Positions 18,037-25,425 of a DNA stretch of 64,000 nucleotides are shown one piece after another (position 1 is the stretch's first letter; every line of letters starts with the position of its first letter). This DNA comes from Bog-756 sp963710495 (GTDB lineage: Bacteria > Actinomycetota > Acidimicrobiia > Acidimicrobiales > RAAP-2). The notes below the pieces were generated by a model, which saw only the letters and a list, made by a program, of their open reading frames with translations, did no database searches and was not told the DNA's origin. A program made the position numbers and the translations under genes. The stretch is taken from positions 620,001-684,000 of the forward strand of contig CAVQAI010000011.1 of the NCBI GenBank assembly GCA_963710495.1, written 5' to 3'.

Positions 18037-19207
18037 CGGGCCCGAGCCCGTCGACCCCCCTCCGCCGGCGCCGGGCGAGCCGGGTGGCGTGCGCCGGAGC
18101 CGTCGCCCTCGGCGCGACGCTGTGGGCCGCCTGCTCTGCGGCCACGTCGGGCGGGTCGGCACCGGCCTGGCCCGTCCACCGACCTGACCGCCGACCAGCT
18201 CGGCGAAGGGGCGGCCCATGCCTGTGTGCCCGGCGGCCAGGGCCGGGCCGACGTGGCCTGGTCGGGACTGGCCAACCCGGTCTTCTCGGACGCCGACGGC
18301 GGCGGCGAAGGACCAGGCCGTCGTGTGGTCGGGCGGCACCTGGCACCTCCTGTTCAGCTACGTCACCCTCGATCCCTCCGAACCCGGTGGCGTGCGCTGG
18401 GACATCGCCACCGCCACCAGCCCCGACTGGGCCCACTGGTCGCCGCCGTCGCGGTGGCCCCGGCAAGACGGGGTGCTGGGCGTGGCCTCGCCCGACGTGG
18501 TGCGCAGCCCGTCCGGCGGCTATCTCGTGACCTATCAGTCGGACCCGGGCTCGTCGGCCTCCCCCGGCGTCCAGGACCGGCTCTATTACCGGAGCTCTCC
18601 GGACTTGCGGACGTGGTCGGCGCCGCATCCCCTGGCCGCCGCGTTGGCCCCGGCGCCCGGGGACCGGATGATCGATGGCGCTCTGGTCTTCACCGGCCGT
18701 CAGTTGCTGCTGGGCTTCAAGTACTCGTCGCCCACCCAGGCGCAGGTCTTCGAGATCGCCCGGTCGACGAGCGGCCTCCCGCAGGGCCCCTGGGTGCTGG
18801 TGGGTCGCCCGGACATCACGGTCAACGGTGACACCGTCGAGAACTACGAGTTCGTGGTGTTGGACGGCCGGTGGCACCTGGTCGCCACCTCGAACGTCCT
18901 CGACCAGCCCTGGCTGTTCACCTTGGCCGGCGACCCACGCTCCGCCTCGGGCTGGTTGCACTGGACGGGCGGTTACCAGCTGAGCGTCCCCTCCGAGTCG
19001 TTCAACTCCGGTCCGGGCATCTCGAGCGTCACCTTCGAGCACGCCAATTCGGCGTTCGTCTGCGACGCCCGCCAGTTGCCGGGCCACTACGACTACCTGT
19101 TCTACGCCGGCAGCCCCGAGCTCACCCGGTTCGGCGGCTGGGGTCACGCCGAGATCGGCGTGGCCCGCAGCACCGACCTCGTCCACTGGCAGGTGCCGCC
19201 CGGCTGA
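18033..19207 (+). CDS. GH43-like five-bladed propeller lipoprotein, two frame breaks
   Basis: A secreted, lipid-anchored protein of about 390 residues. The N-terminus is basic then hydrophobic and ends in the lipobox LWAAC, implying attachment to the outer face of the membrane. The mature part resembles the GH43/GH62/GH117 beta-propeller superfamily: SGGTWHLLFSY, LGVASPDVVRSPSGGYLVTYQSD, DRMIDGALVFTGRQLLLGFK, YEFVVLDGRWHLVATS and GVARSTDLVHWQVPPG. I cannot confirm the acid residues of any one family, so arabinan/galactan or other side-chain activity is only a suggestion. +1 breaks lie near 18166 and 18300. The start GTG overlaps the rhamnosidase stop. Confidence 0.72.
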
Positions 19208-19312
19208 TACCGGGACGACCGGTCGGCGGTGCCGGCCCCGGGTCGCGCCGCATCCACGATGCCATACTCTCGGGGTGGGTGGCCGAGCGAGCGCAGATCC
19301 GGGGATGGGCCG

Positions 19313-20806
19313 GTGACGGCGCGCCCCGAGTCGGCGTCCCTGCCCGAAGGGTTCTCCTTCGGTGTGGCCACCGCCGGGTTCCAGATCGAGGGAGGGTACA
19401 ACGGCCCGGGTGAGCCGGCCAACAACTGGGCGCGGTTCGAGTCCGGTGGCCGCATCGAGCCCTCGGGGAACGCCTGCGGCTTCTGGGCCGAGCCCGACCA
19501 GGCACTGGACCGGGCCGCCTCCCTCGGCTGCGACACCTTCCGACTGTCGGTCGAGTGGACCAGGCTCGAGCCCGAGGAGGGGCAGTTCGACGGGGAGGCG
19601 CTCGACCGGTACCTGAGCATCCTCGACGGGTGCCACGAGCGTGGCATGGAGCCCTTGGTCAGCCTCCACCACTTCACCCACCCCTCCTGGTTGGGCGAGG
19701 AGTTCTGGCTGGAGGGCGACGCTTCCGAGCGCTTCGCCGCCCACGTCGCCCGAGTGGTCCCGGCCCTCGCGTCGCGCTGCAATCGGTGGGTCACCATCAA
19801 CGAGCCGAACATCGTGGCGCTCATGGGCTGGATCGCCGGGGCCTACCCGCCCGGCAAGCAGATGGCGGTGGCCGACGCCTTCACCGTGCTCGACAGCCTG
19901 CTCACGGGCCACGTGCTGGCCCACCGGGCCATCCACGACGTCCAACCCGGGGCCATGGTGACCGTCAACACCAGCTCCTCGTCGCTCTACGAGCACGACC
20001 GGATGCTGACCGATCTCCTCACGGCCCGGGCCGCCGGGGTGGACCGCCAGGACGTGGATGCCTGGATCGACGAGCGCCGGTCCCTCCACGATGGCCTCTT
20101 CCCACCCGACGGCGCGGGCGAGTCACTGCTGCGCCGGTTGTTCGCGGCAGCGTCCCCCTACGGGGAGCCGGATCGCCGGCGGTCGGTGCTCGACGGTCTG
20201 GTCCGGTCCCGCCTCCGCACGCCGCCGCGCCGCGTCCTCGACGCGGTCTACGGGGGGCCGCACACCCGCCCGATCGATGCCTGCGGGTTCGACTGGTACG
20301 ACCCGGTGGCCAGCCATGCCACCCGACTCCCCGGGCACGTGACCTCCGGCGGCCGGCAGTGGGAGCCGTCGCGGGCGATCTGGGACGTCGTCCCCGACCC
20401 CGGTGGCCTCACCCGGTGGTGCGGAGACCAGAGCGACCTGCTCCCCGGCCTCCCGCTCTGGGTGGTGGAGAACGGGCTCTGCAACCGGGTCCGCAACGGA
20501 CGCTCCTACCCGCGGCGGGACGGCTGGAACCGGCCCCGGTACCTGCGCGAGCACGTGGCCGCGGTGGTCGACGCCGTCGCCGCCGGAACGCCGGTGACCG
20601 CCTATCTCCACTGGTCGTTGGTCGACAATTACGAGTGGGGCAGTTACGAGCCGAGGTTCGGGATCTTCGGCCTGGACCGCTCCCGCGGTCCACGCGGCTT
20701 CCGCTGGCTCGACACCGACGCCGAGGGACGTGACTCGGCCGGCGCCTACCGCCAATTGATCAGCTGGGCCCGCCAGGGTGCCGTGGGCCCGCCGCCTTCG
20801 GTCTGA
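19313..20806 (+). CDS. GH1 beta-glucosidase / beta-glycosidase
   Basis: A retaining beta-glycosidase of about 497 residues with no signal peptide, so probably cytoplasmic. It starts LPEGFSFGVATAGFQIEGG, the usual GH1 opening. The acid/base Glu is at about 164 (WVTINEPN) and the nucleophile Glu at about 386 (LWVVENGL). The aglycone/glycone region YLHWSLVDNYEWGSYEPRFGIFGLD is well conserved. Start GTG at 19313 is preferred because the GH1 fold begins shortly after; an in-frame ATG exists 84 bases upstream. It follows the GH43-like gene in the same direction. Substrate could be a disaccharide or plant glucoside. Confidence 0.92.
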   Translation: MTARPESASLPEGFSFGVATAGFQIEGGYNGPGEPANNWARFESGGRIEPSGNACGFWAEPDQALDRAASLGCDTFRLSVEWTRLEPEEGQFDGEALDRYLSILDGCHERGMEPLVSLHHFTHPSWLGEEFWLEGDASERFAAHVARVVPALASRCNRWVTINEPNIVALMGWIAGAYPPGKQMAVADAFTVLDSLLTGHVLAHRAIHDVQPGAMVTVNTSSSSLYEHDRMLTDLLTARAAGVDRQDVDAWIDERRSLHDGLFPPDGAGESLLRRLFAAASPYGEPDRRRSVLDGLVRSRLRTPPRRVLDAVYGGPHTRPIDACGFDWYDPVASHATRLPGHVTSGGRQWEPSRAIWDVVPDPGGLTRWCGDQSDLLPGLPLWVVENGLCNRVRNGRSYPRRDGWNRPRYLREHVAAVVDAVAAGTPVTAYLHWSLVDNYEWGSYEPRFGIFGLDRSRGPRGFRWLDTDAEGRDSAGAYRQLISWARQGAVGPPPSV

Positions 20807-20832
20807 CCCTGCGGCCCGCGGCAGGTGCTGGG

Positions 20833-20838
20833 TAGAGT
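20833..20838 (+). promoter_or_regulatory. Putative -10 of the GH4-LarA operon
   Basis: TAGAGT, seven bases before the ATG of a nine-codon open frame at 20846. The operon gene itself starts further down at 20886. Confidence 0.5.
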
Positions 20839-20845
20839 GACTGCC

Positions 20846-20875
20846 ATGTCAGGGTCGTCCCGCACCCGCCGTTAG
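20846..20875 (+). CDS. Possible leader peptide MSGSSRTRR ahead of the GH4 operon
   Basis: A nine-codon open frame whose ATG lies exactly where a leaderless transcript from TAGAGT would begin. Three of its last four codons are arginine. Its stop codon TAG is part of the Shine-Dalgarno (TAGGAG, 20873-20878) of the GH4 gene that starts at 20886. Translation of the leader would therefore occupy the GH4 ribosome site. No evidence beyond this geometry. Confidence 0.35.
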   Translation: MSGSSRTRR

Positions 20876-20885
20876 GAGCCATCTC

Positions 20886-22235
20886 GTGCAGATCACCATC
20901 ATCGGCGGTGGCAGCTATCAGTGGACCCCGGAGCTACTGGCCGACCTGTTGGGCACGCCGTCACTCCACGGGGCGCACATCGTGCTGGAGGACATCGACC
21001 CGGTCCCGCTGGACAAGATGGAGGCACTCGGCCACCGGGTCGGCGAGGCACTCGAGGCCAAGGCCACGTTCGCCACCACCACCGACCAGCGCGTCGCGCT
21101 GGAGGGCGCCGACTTCGTCATCATCACGATCTCGACCGGCGGGTTCGAGTCCATGGCCGCCGACCTCGACGTGCCGGCCGGCTTCGGCATCCGCCAGTCG
21201 GTGGGCGACTCGGTCGGGCCGGGGGGCATCTCCCGCTCGTTGCGGAACATCCCGGTGCTGGTGGGCATGGCGAAGGACATGGAGGAGATCTGTCCCGACG
21301 CTTGGCTGCTCAACATCACCAATCCGATGACCTGTCTCACCCGCGCCGTGTGCCGTCAGACCGGGATCAAGGCCGTCGGCCTCTGTCACGAGGTCGGCAA
21401 CTGGTCCATGGACCTGGCCATCGCCCTGGGCCGGCCGGCCGAAGCGGTCCGGCCGACCGTCGCCGGCGTCAACCACCTGCCGGTGGTCACCGCCCTGGAC
21501 GTGGACGGCGAGGACGGGTTCGCCATCCTGGCCGAGATGGTGGCCGAGGCCGGAGGCCTGGCCGCGCTGACCCCCACGCCGGGTCGTCCGGAGGCGGATG
21601 CGTTCTCGCGCCTCGACTTCGTCCAGCGCCACGTGCTCAAGCTCACCCTGCTCGACAAGTGGGGCGCCCTGCCGGCGGCGGGCGACCGCCACGTGGCCGA
21701 GTTCGTCCCCTGGGTGCTGACCGAGGCGTCGGGCTGGGGTGGCGACTACAACATCGAGCTGACCTCGATCGCCCGGCGGGAGAAGCATCAGCAGGAGTAC
21801 ATCGCCGACGTGGACGCGTGGCTGGGCGGCACCAAGGAGCTGCAGACCTGGGCGTCCGGCGAGCTGCCCGCCCTGGTGATCGACTCGCTGGTCAGCGGAA
21901 CGCCCCGCCAACTGCCGGTGAACATCCCGAACGCCGGTCAGGTATCCGACGTCCCGGCCGACGCGGTGGTCGAGTCCATCTGCACGATCGACGACCGGGG
22001 CGTGCGCGGCCGGGACGTCGCCGAGCTTCCCCCCGCTTACGCCGAGCTGGTGCGGCGGCACGTGGCGGTGAACGAGCTCACCGTGGCCGCCGCTCTGGAG
22101 GGTGACCGGTCGCTGGCCGACGCCGCCTTCTTCCTCGATCCCCTGGCCGGTCGCGGTGATCTCCACCGCACCGAGGAGATGGTCGACGAGCTGCTCGCCG
22201 CCACGGCGAAGTGGCTCCCGCAGTTCAGTCGCTGA
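20886..22235 (+). CDS. GH4 glycosidase with CHEV motif, likely alpha-galacturonidase
   Basis: A 449-residue NAD- and Mn-dependent glycosidase that works by transient C3 oxidation and beta-elimination. The Rossmann start is ITIIGGGSYQWTPELLADL. The metal-site motif is Cys167-His168-Glu169-Val170 (GLCHEVGNW), with His197 in GVNHLPV. The residue pair after CH distinguishes GH4 specificities, and CHEV was described for alpha-galacturonidases, in contrast to CHSV, CHGI and others. This implies hydrolysis of alpha-galacturonides such as pectin or rhamnogalacturonan fragments. Start GTG at 20886 with AGGAG seven bases upstream. It heads an operon with a dehydrogenase, aldolase, kinase and LarA-like enzyme. 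Confidence 0.88.
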   Translation: MQITIIGGGSYQWTPELLADLLGTPSLHGAHIVLEDIDPVPLDKMEALGHRVGEALEAKATFATTTDQRVALEGADFVIITISTGGFESMAADLDVPAGFGIRQSVGDSVGPGGISRSLRNIPVLVGMAKDMEEICPDAWLLNITNPMTCLTRAVCRQTGIKAVGLCHEVGNWSMDLAIALGRPAEAVRPTVAGVNHLPVVTALDVDGEDGFAILAEMVAEAGGLAALTPTPGRPEADAFSRLDFVQRHVLKLTLLDKWGALPAAGDRHVAEFVPWVLTEASGWGGDYNIELTSIARREKHQQEYIADVDAWLGGTKELQTWASGELPALVIDSLVSGTPRQLPVNIPNAGQVSDVPADAVVESICTIDDRGVRGRDVAELPPAYAELVRRHVAVNELTVAAALEGDRSLADAAFFLDPLAGRGDLHRTEEMVDELLAATAKWLPQFSR

Positions 22236-22295
22236 CCCCTGACCCGGTCCGCACCAGACGATCGCCAGGTCCGTCCCGGCACGAGGAGGAATCGC

Positions 22296-23183
22296 ATGCA
22301 AGTCGGCTTCATCGGCCTCGGGGCCATGGGGCTCCCCATGACCCGCCACCTGGTGGAGGCCGGTCATGAGGTGACCGTGGCGTCGCGCAGCCAGGGCCCG
22401 ATCGACCGGGCCGTCGCTCTCGGCGCCCGAGCGGGCGGGTCGCCGGCCGGGGTGGCCGCCGCCAGTGAGACGGTGATCCTCTGCGTGCCGAGCTCGCCCC
22501 AGGTGGTCGAAGTCCTCGACGCCATGCTTCCCGGGCTCCGTCCCGGCCAGGTGGTGGTGGACTGCTCCACCATCGACCCCGAGGTGGCCCGGGCCCAGCA
22601 CGAACGGGTCACCGCCGCGGGGGTCGGGTTCCTCGACGCCCCGCTGTCCGGTGGCACCGCCGGCGCCGAGGCCGGGACCCTCACGGTGATGGTCGGGGGA
22701 GAGGTGGACACGCTGGAGAAGGTCCGGGCCGTTCTCGACGCCTTCGCCGCCCGCATCGTCCACGTCGGCGGCACGGGGATGGGCCAGGTGGTCAAGCTCT
22801 GCAACAATTTGATCTACGCCGCTCAGATGCTGGCCACTTCGGAGGCCACCGCGCTGGCGGTGAGGTCGGGTGTCGATCTCGACAAGCTGCTCGAGGTGCT
22901 GGTGCACTCGACCGGTGACTGCGTGGCCGTGCGCACCCGCCTGCCGGTGGCCGGCGTGGTCCCCGAAAGCCCCGCCTCCAACGGGTGGCGGCCCGGGTTC
23001 ATGACCGACCTGATGGCCAAGGACCTGGACCTGGCTCTGGGCTACGGCGCCAGCGTCGGTGTCCCCCTGACGGGGACGGCCATCGCCCGCCAGGCCCTCA
23101 CCGCGGCGACGACGGCCGGTTACGGGCGCGAGGACTTCTCGTCGGTGGCCAAGGTGATCATGGCCCTCTCCGGGCTGTCGTGA
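22296..23183 (+). CDS. 3-hydroxyisobutyrate dehydrogenase-family NAD(P)-dependent reductase
   Basis: A beta-hydroxyacid dehydrogenase of 295 residues. The dinucleotide motif is GFIGLGAMGLPM, the substrate-binding signature DAPLSGGTAGAEAGTLTVMVGG, and the catalytic Lys is at about 167 (VVKLCNNLIYA); the C-terminal all-alpha domain includes FMTDLMAKDLDLAL. Relatives include tartronate semialdehyde reductase, L-threonate dehydrogenase and sulfolactaldehyde reductase. Its location between GH4 and an aldolase suggests reduction of a small semialdehyde made by the aldolase, or oxidation of a sugar acid. Shine-Dalgarno GAGGAGGA precedes the ATG. Its stop overlaps the next start (GTGA). Confidence 0.9.
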   Translation: MQVGFIGLGAMGLPMTRHLVEAGHEVTVASRSQGPIDRAVALGARAGGSPAGVAAASETVILCVPSSPQVVEVLDAMLPGLRPGQVVVDCSTIDPEVARAQHERVTAAGVGFLDAPLSGGTAGAEAGTLTVMVGGEVDTLEKVRAVLDAFAARIVHVGGTGMGQVVKLCNNLIYAAQMLATSEATALAVRSGVDLDKLLEVLVHSTGDCVAVRTRLPVAGVVPESPASNGWRPGFMTDLMAKDLDLALGYGASVGVPLTGTAIARQALTAATTAGYGREDFSSVAKVIMALSGLS

Positions 23184-23959
23184 CCGAGGGTGGCGCGACC
23201 GGCCGGCGGTTGGTCGTCCCCGCGCTCGTCCTGGCCGCCGACCACCGTGCCCGCGGTGTCATGACCACGGAACGGTATGCCGACTACCTGCAGGCGCTCG
23301 GCGCCGCCCTCCCGCATTGCGACGGCATTCTGGCCAGTGCCCAACCGCTGGCCGACCTGGCCACGACCGGAGCCATCCGACCCGAGCACCGCACCTATCT
23401 CTCGCTCAACCGCACCGGCCTGGCCGGCTCGGCCTTCGAGCTCGACGACCGCCTGGTGGCGAGCGTGGGCCGGGCCGCCTCCGACGGGTGGAGCGGGGTC
23501 AAGCTGATGACCAGGATCGCGCCGCAGGATCCCGGCGGGGCGGCGGCGCTCGAGCTCCTCGGCCGGGTGCTGGAGGAGGCCCGCTCCGCCGGGCTGGAGG
23601 CGCTGGTCGAGCCCATCCTGTGGCGCGCCGGGGGCATGTCCAAGGAGGTCGGCGACATCGTGCTGGCCGCGGTCATCGCCCACGACATGGGGGCGCCGCT
23701 GCTGAAGGTGCCGGTGCCCGACGCACCGGTCGGCTCGACCCGGGTGGCGGCGGTGCGCCGGGTGGTCGAGGCGGTGGGCGTTCCGGTCCTGTTCCTCGGC
23801 GGTCCGCACGGCGGGGGCACGTCCGACCGGGTTCTCGACGAGGTCCGCGACGTCATGGCCGGCGGTGCCGCCGGGCTCGCCATCGGCCGCACCGTCTTCC
23901 AGGAGCCGTCGCCCGCCTCGATGGCATCGCAGTTGGCGGCGATCGTGCACGCCCGGTGA
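23180..23959 (+). CDS. Class I aldolase of the LacD/DhnA-like family
   Basis: A (beta/alpha)8 protein of 259 residues. The probable Schiff-base lysine is K176 in APLLKVPVPD, which matches KVEVP-type sites of tagatose-bisphosphate aldolase LacD and its relatives. The C-terminal phosphate-binding features are FLGGPHGGGTSDRVLD and GLAIGRTVFQ. LVLAADHRARGVM at the N-terminus is characteristic of this family, which also includes Cgl0159-like proteins near inositol genes and YihT-like sulfo-sugar aldolases. It probably splits a phosphorylated ketose or ketoacid produced by the FGGY kinase encoded next. GTG starts overlap at both ends, so translation is coupled. Confidence 0.82.
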   Translation: MTEGGATGRRLVVPALVLAADHRARGVMTTERYADYLQALGAALPHCDGILASAQPLADLATTGAIRPEHRTYLSLNRTGLAGSAFELDDRLVASVGRAASDGWSGVKLMTRIAPQDPGGAAALELLGRVLEEARSAGLEALVEPILWRAGGMSKEVGDIVLAAVIAHDMGAPLLKVPVPDAPVGSTRVAAVRRVVEAVGVPVLFLGGPHGGGTSDRVLDEVRDVMAGGAAGLAIGRTVFQEPSPASMASQLAAIVHAR

Positions 23960-25425
23960 TCCTGACCATCGACTCGGGCACCAGCGTCACCAAGGTGACG
24001 ATCTGGGACGGCGACGGCCTGGTGGACACGTCCGGGATCCGGCTCGCCACCCGGCACCCGGTCCCCGGTCGGGCCGAGCAGGACCCGATGTCGTGGTGGG
24101 CCTCGGTGGTGGTCGCCTGCGACGAGCTCGGCCGGCGCGTCCCGTCCGCCCTCGGGTCGGTCGAGGTGGTGGGGTGTACCGGGGCGCGCCAGACCTTCGC
24201 CCCGATCGACCGGGGCGGCCACCCCACCGGGCCCGGGATCCTGTGGTCCGACCGGCGGGCGGGGCGGGAGGCGGAAATGCTCGCCGCCCGGACCGGGGTC
24301 GAGCCGGGCGCGCCGTCCCCGGCCGGGATCGTGCTCGATGCGGCATCGGTGGCGGCCAAGCTGGCCTGGCTGACCGACCACCGGGACGACAGCCTCGAGG
24401 CGGCGGCGTGGCTCATGACGCCGAGGGATCTCGTGGTCCGGCACCTCACCGGGACGGTGGCGACCGACGTCACCATGGCTTCGCGGTCGGGTCTCTACGA
24501 CATGGAGGGTGAGCTGGTCGAAGGACTGGCCGGCCCGGTCGAGTCCAAGCTCCCGCCGGTGGTCGCCCCCGACCACGTGGTCGGCACGGTCCGTCCGGAG
24601 GCGGCCGACGCCACCCATCTGCCCGTCGGGGTGCCCGTGGTGATCGGGGCCGGAGACCGGGCCTGCGAGGTGCTCGGTGCATCCGCCGCCGCCGCGCGGC
24701 CCATGGTGAGCTGGGGCACCACCGCCAACGTCTCGGTCCCGGTGGGCGGGCGACCGGGCCCCCCACCGGGCATCGTCGCCTCGAGGGGGGCCGACGGCGG
24801 CTGGCTGCTGGAGGGCGGACTGTCGGCCGCCGGTTCGCTCCTGGAATGGCTGGCCCGGCTCACCGGCCGTCCGCCCGATGACTTGGCCACGGCGGCCGAG
24901 GGGAGCCCGGCGGGAGCACGCGGCCTAGTGGCCACGCCGTGGCTGGACGGTGCCCGGGCGCCCTGGTGGAAGCCGGAGGCGGCCGCCGCATTCGTCGGCC
25001 TCGGCCCGGCCCACGGACCGGATGATCTGGCCCGTGCCCTGTTCGAGGCAGTGGGATGGGACGTCGCCCGCTGTCTCGAGGCCGTGGCGGCGCGCCGACC
25101 GGCGGGACCCCCGGCGACCGAGCTCGTCCTGGCCGGATCGGGGGCCGCCTCCGGCGCCTGGCTCGAGGTGCTGACCGGGATCACCGGGCTGGCCGTGTCC
25201 TACCGCCGTTCGGGCCAGGCCGCCTCCGCCGGCGCCGCCCGGCTGGCGGCCATGGCCGTCGACCTCGACTGGGACCTGGACCGGGCCGATCCGACCGTGC
25301 GGCGGGTCGAGCCGGAGGAGACGCGGACCGACCGGTACCGACGGCTCCGACGGCGCGCCGACGCGGTGGCCACCCGGATCGTCGACCTCGACCCGGCCCC
25401 GATCGAGGAGGTGCCGTGCGGCTGA
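23956..25425 (+). CDS. FGGY-family carbohydrate kinase (first of two)
   Basis: A sugar or sugar-acid kinase of 489 residues with the actin-like ATPase fold. The N-terminal phosphate loop is ILTIDSGTSVTKVTIWDGDG. The substrate region includes QDPMSWWASV, GCTGARQTFAPID and GPGILWSDRRAG, and the C-terminal lobe shows VVIGAGDRACEVLGA, GTTANVSVPVGG and the adenosine segment ELVLAGSGAASGAWLEVLTGI. It resembles xylulokinase or gluconokinase-like members, but specificity cannot be assigned. The start GTG overlaps the aldolase stop by four bases. In this operon it probably phosphorylates a ketose or aldonate from galacturonide breakdown. Confidence 0.88.
   Translation: MILTIDSGTSVTKVTIWDGDGLVDTSGIRLATRHPVPGRAEQDPMSWWASVVVACDELGRRVPSALGSVEVVGCTGARQTFAPIDRGGHPTGPGILWSDRRAGREAEMLAARTGVEPGAPSPAGIVLDAASVAAKLAWLTDHRDDSLEAAAWLMTPRDLVVRHLTGTVATDVTMASRSGLYDMEGELVEGLAGPVESKLPPVVAPDHVVGTVRPEAADATHLPVGVPVVIGAGDRACEVLGASAAAARPMVSWGTTANVSVPVGGRPGPPPGIVASRGADGGWLLEGGLSAAGSLLEWLARLTGRPPDDLATAAEGSPAGARGLVATPWLDGARAPWWKPEAAAAFVGLGPAHGPDDLARALFEAVGWDVARCLEAVAARRPAGPPATELVLAGSGAASGAWLEVLTGITGLAVSYRRSGQAASAGAARLAAMAVDLDWDLDRADPTVRRVEPEETRTDRYRRLRRRADAVATRIVDLDPAPIEEVPCG

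Noticed and set aside
22296..25425. Sulfoquinovose (sulfo-EMP) pathway
   Set aside because: The dehydrogenase and aldolase families are compatible, but there is no sulfoquinovosidase, isomerase or PfkB-type kinase, and the GH4 CHEV motif points to galacturonides.
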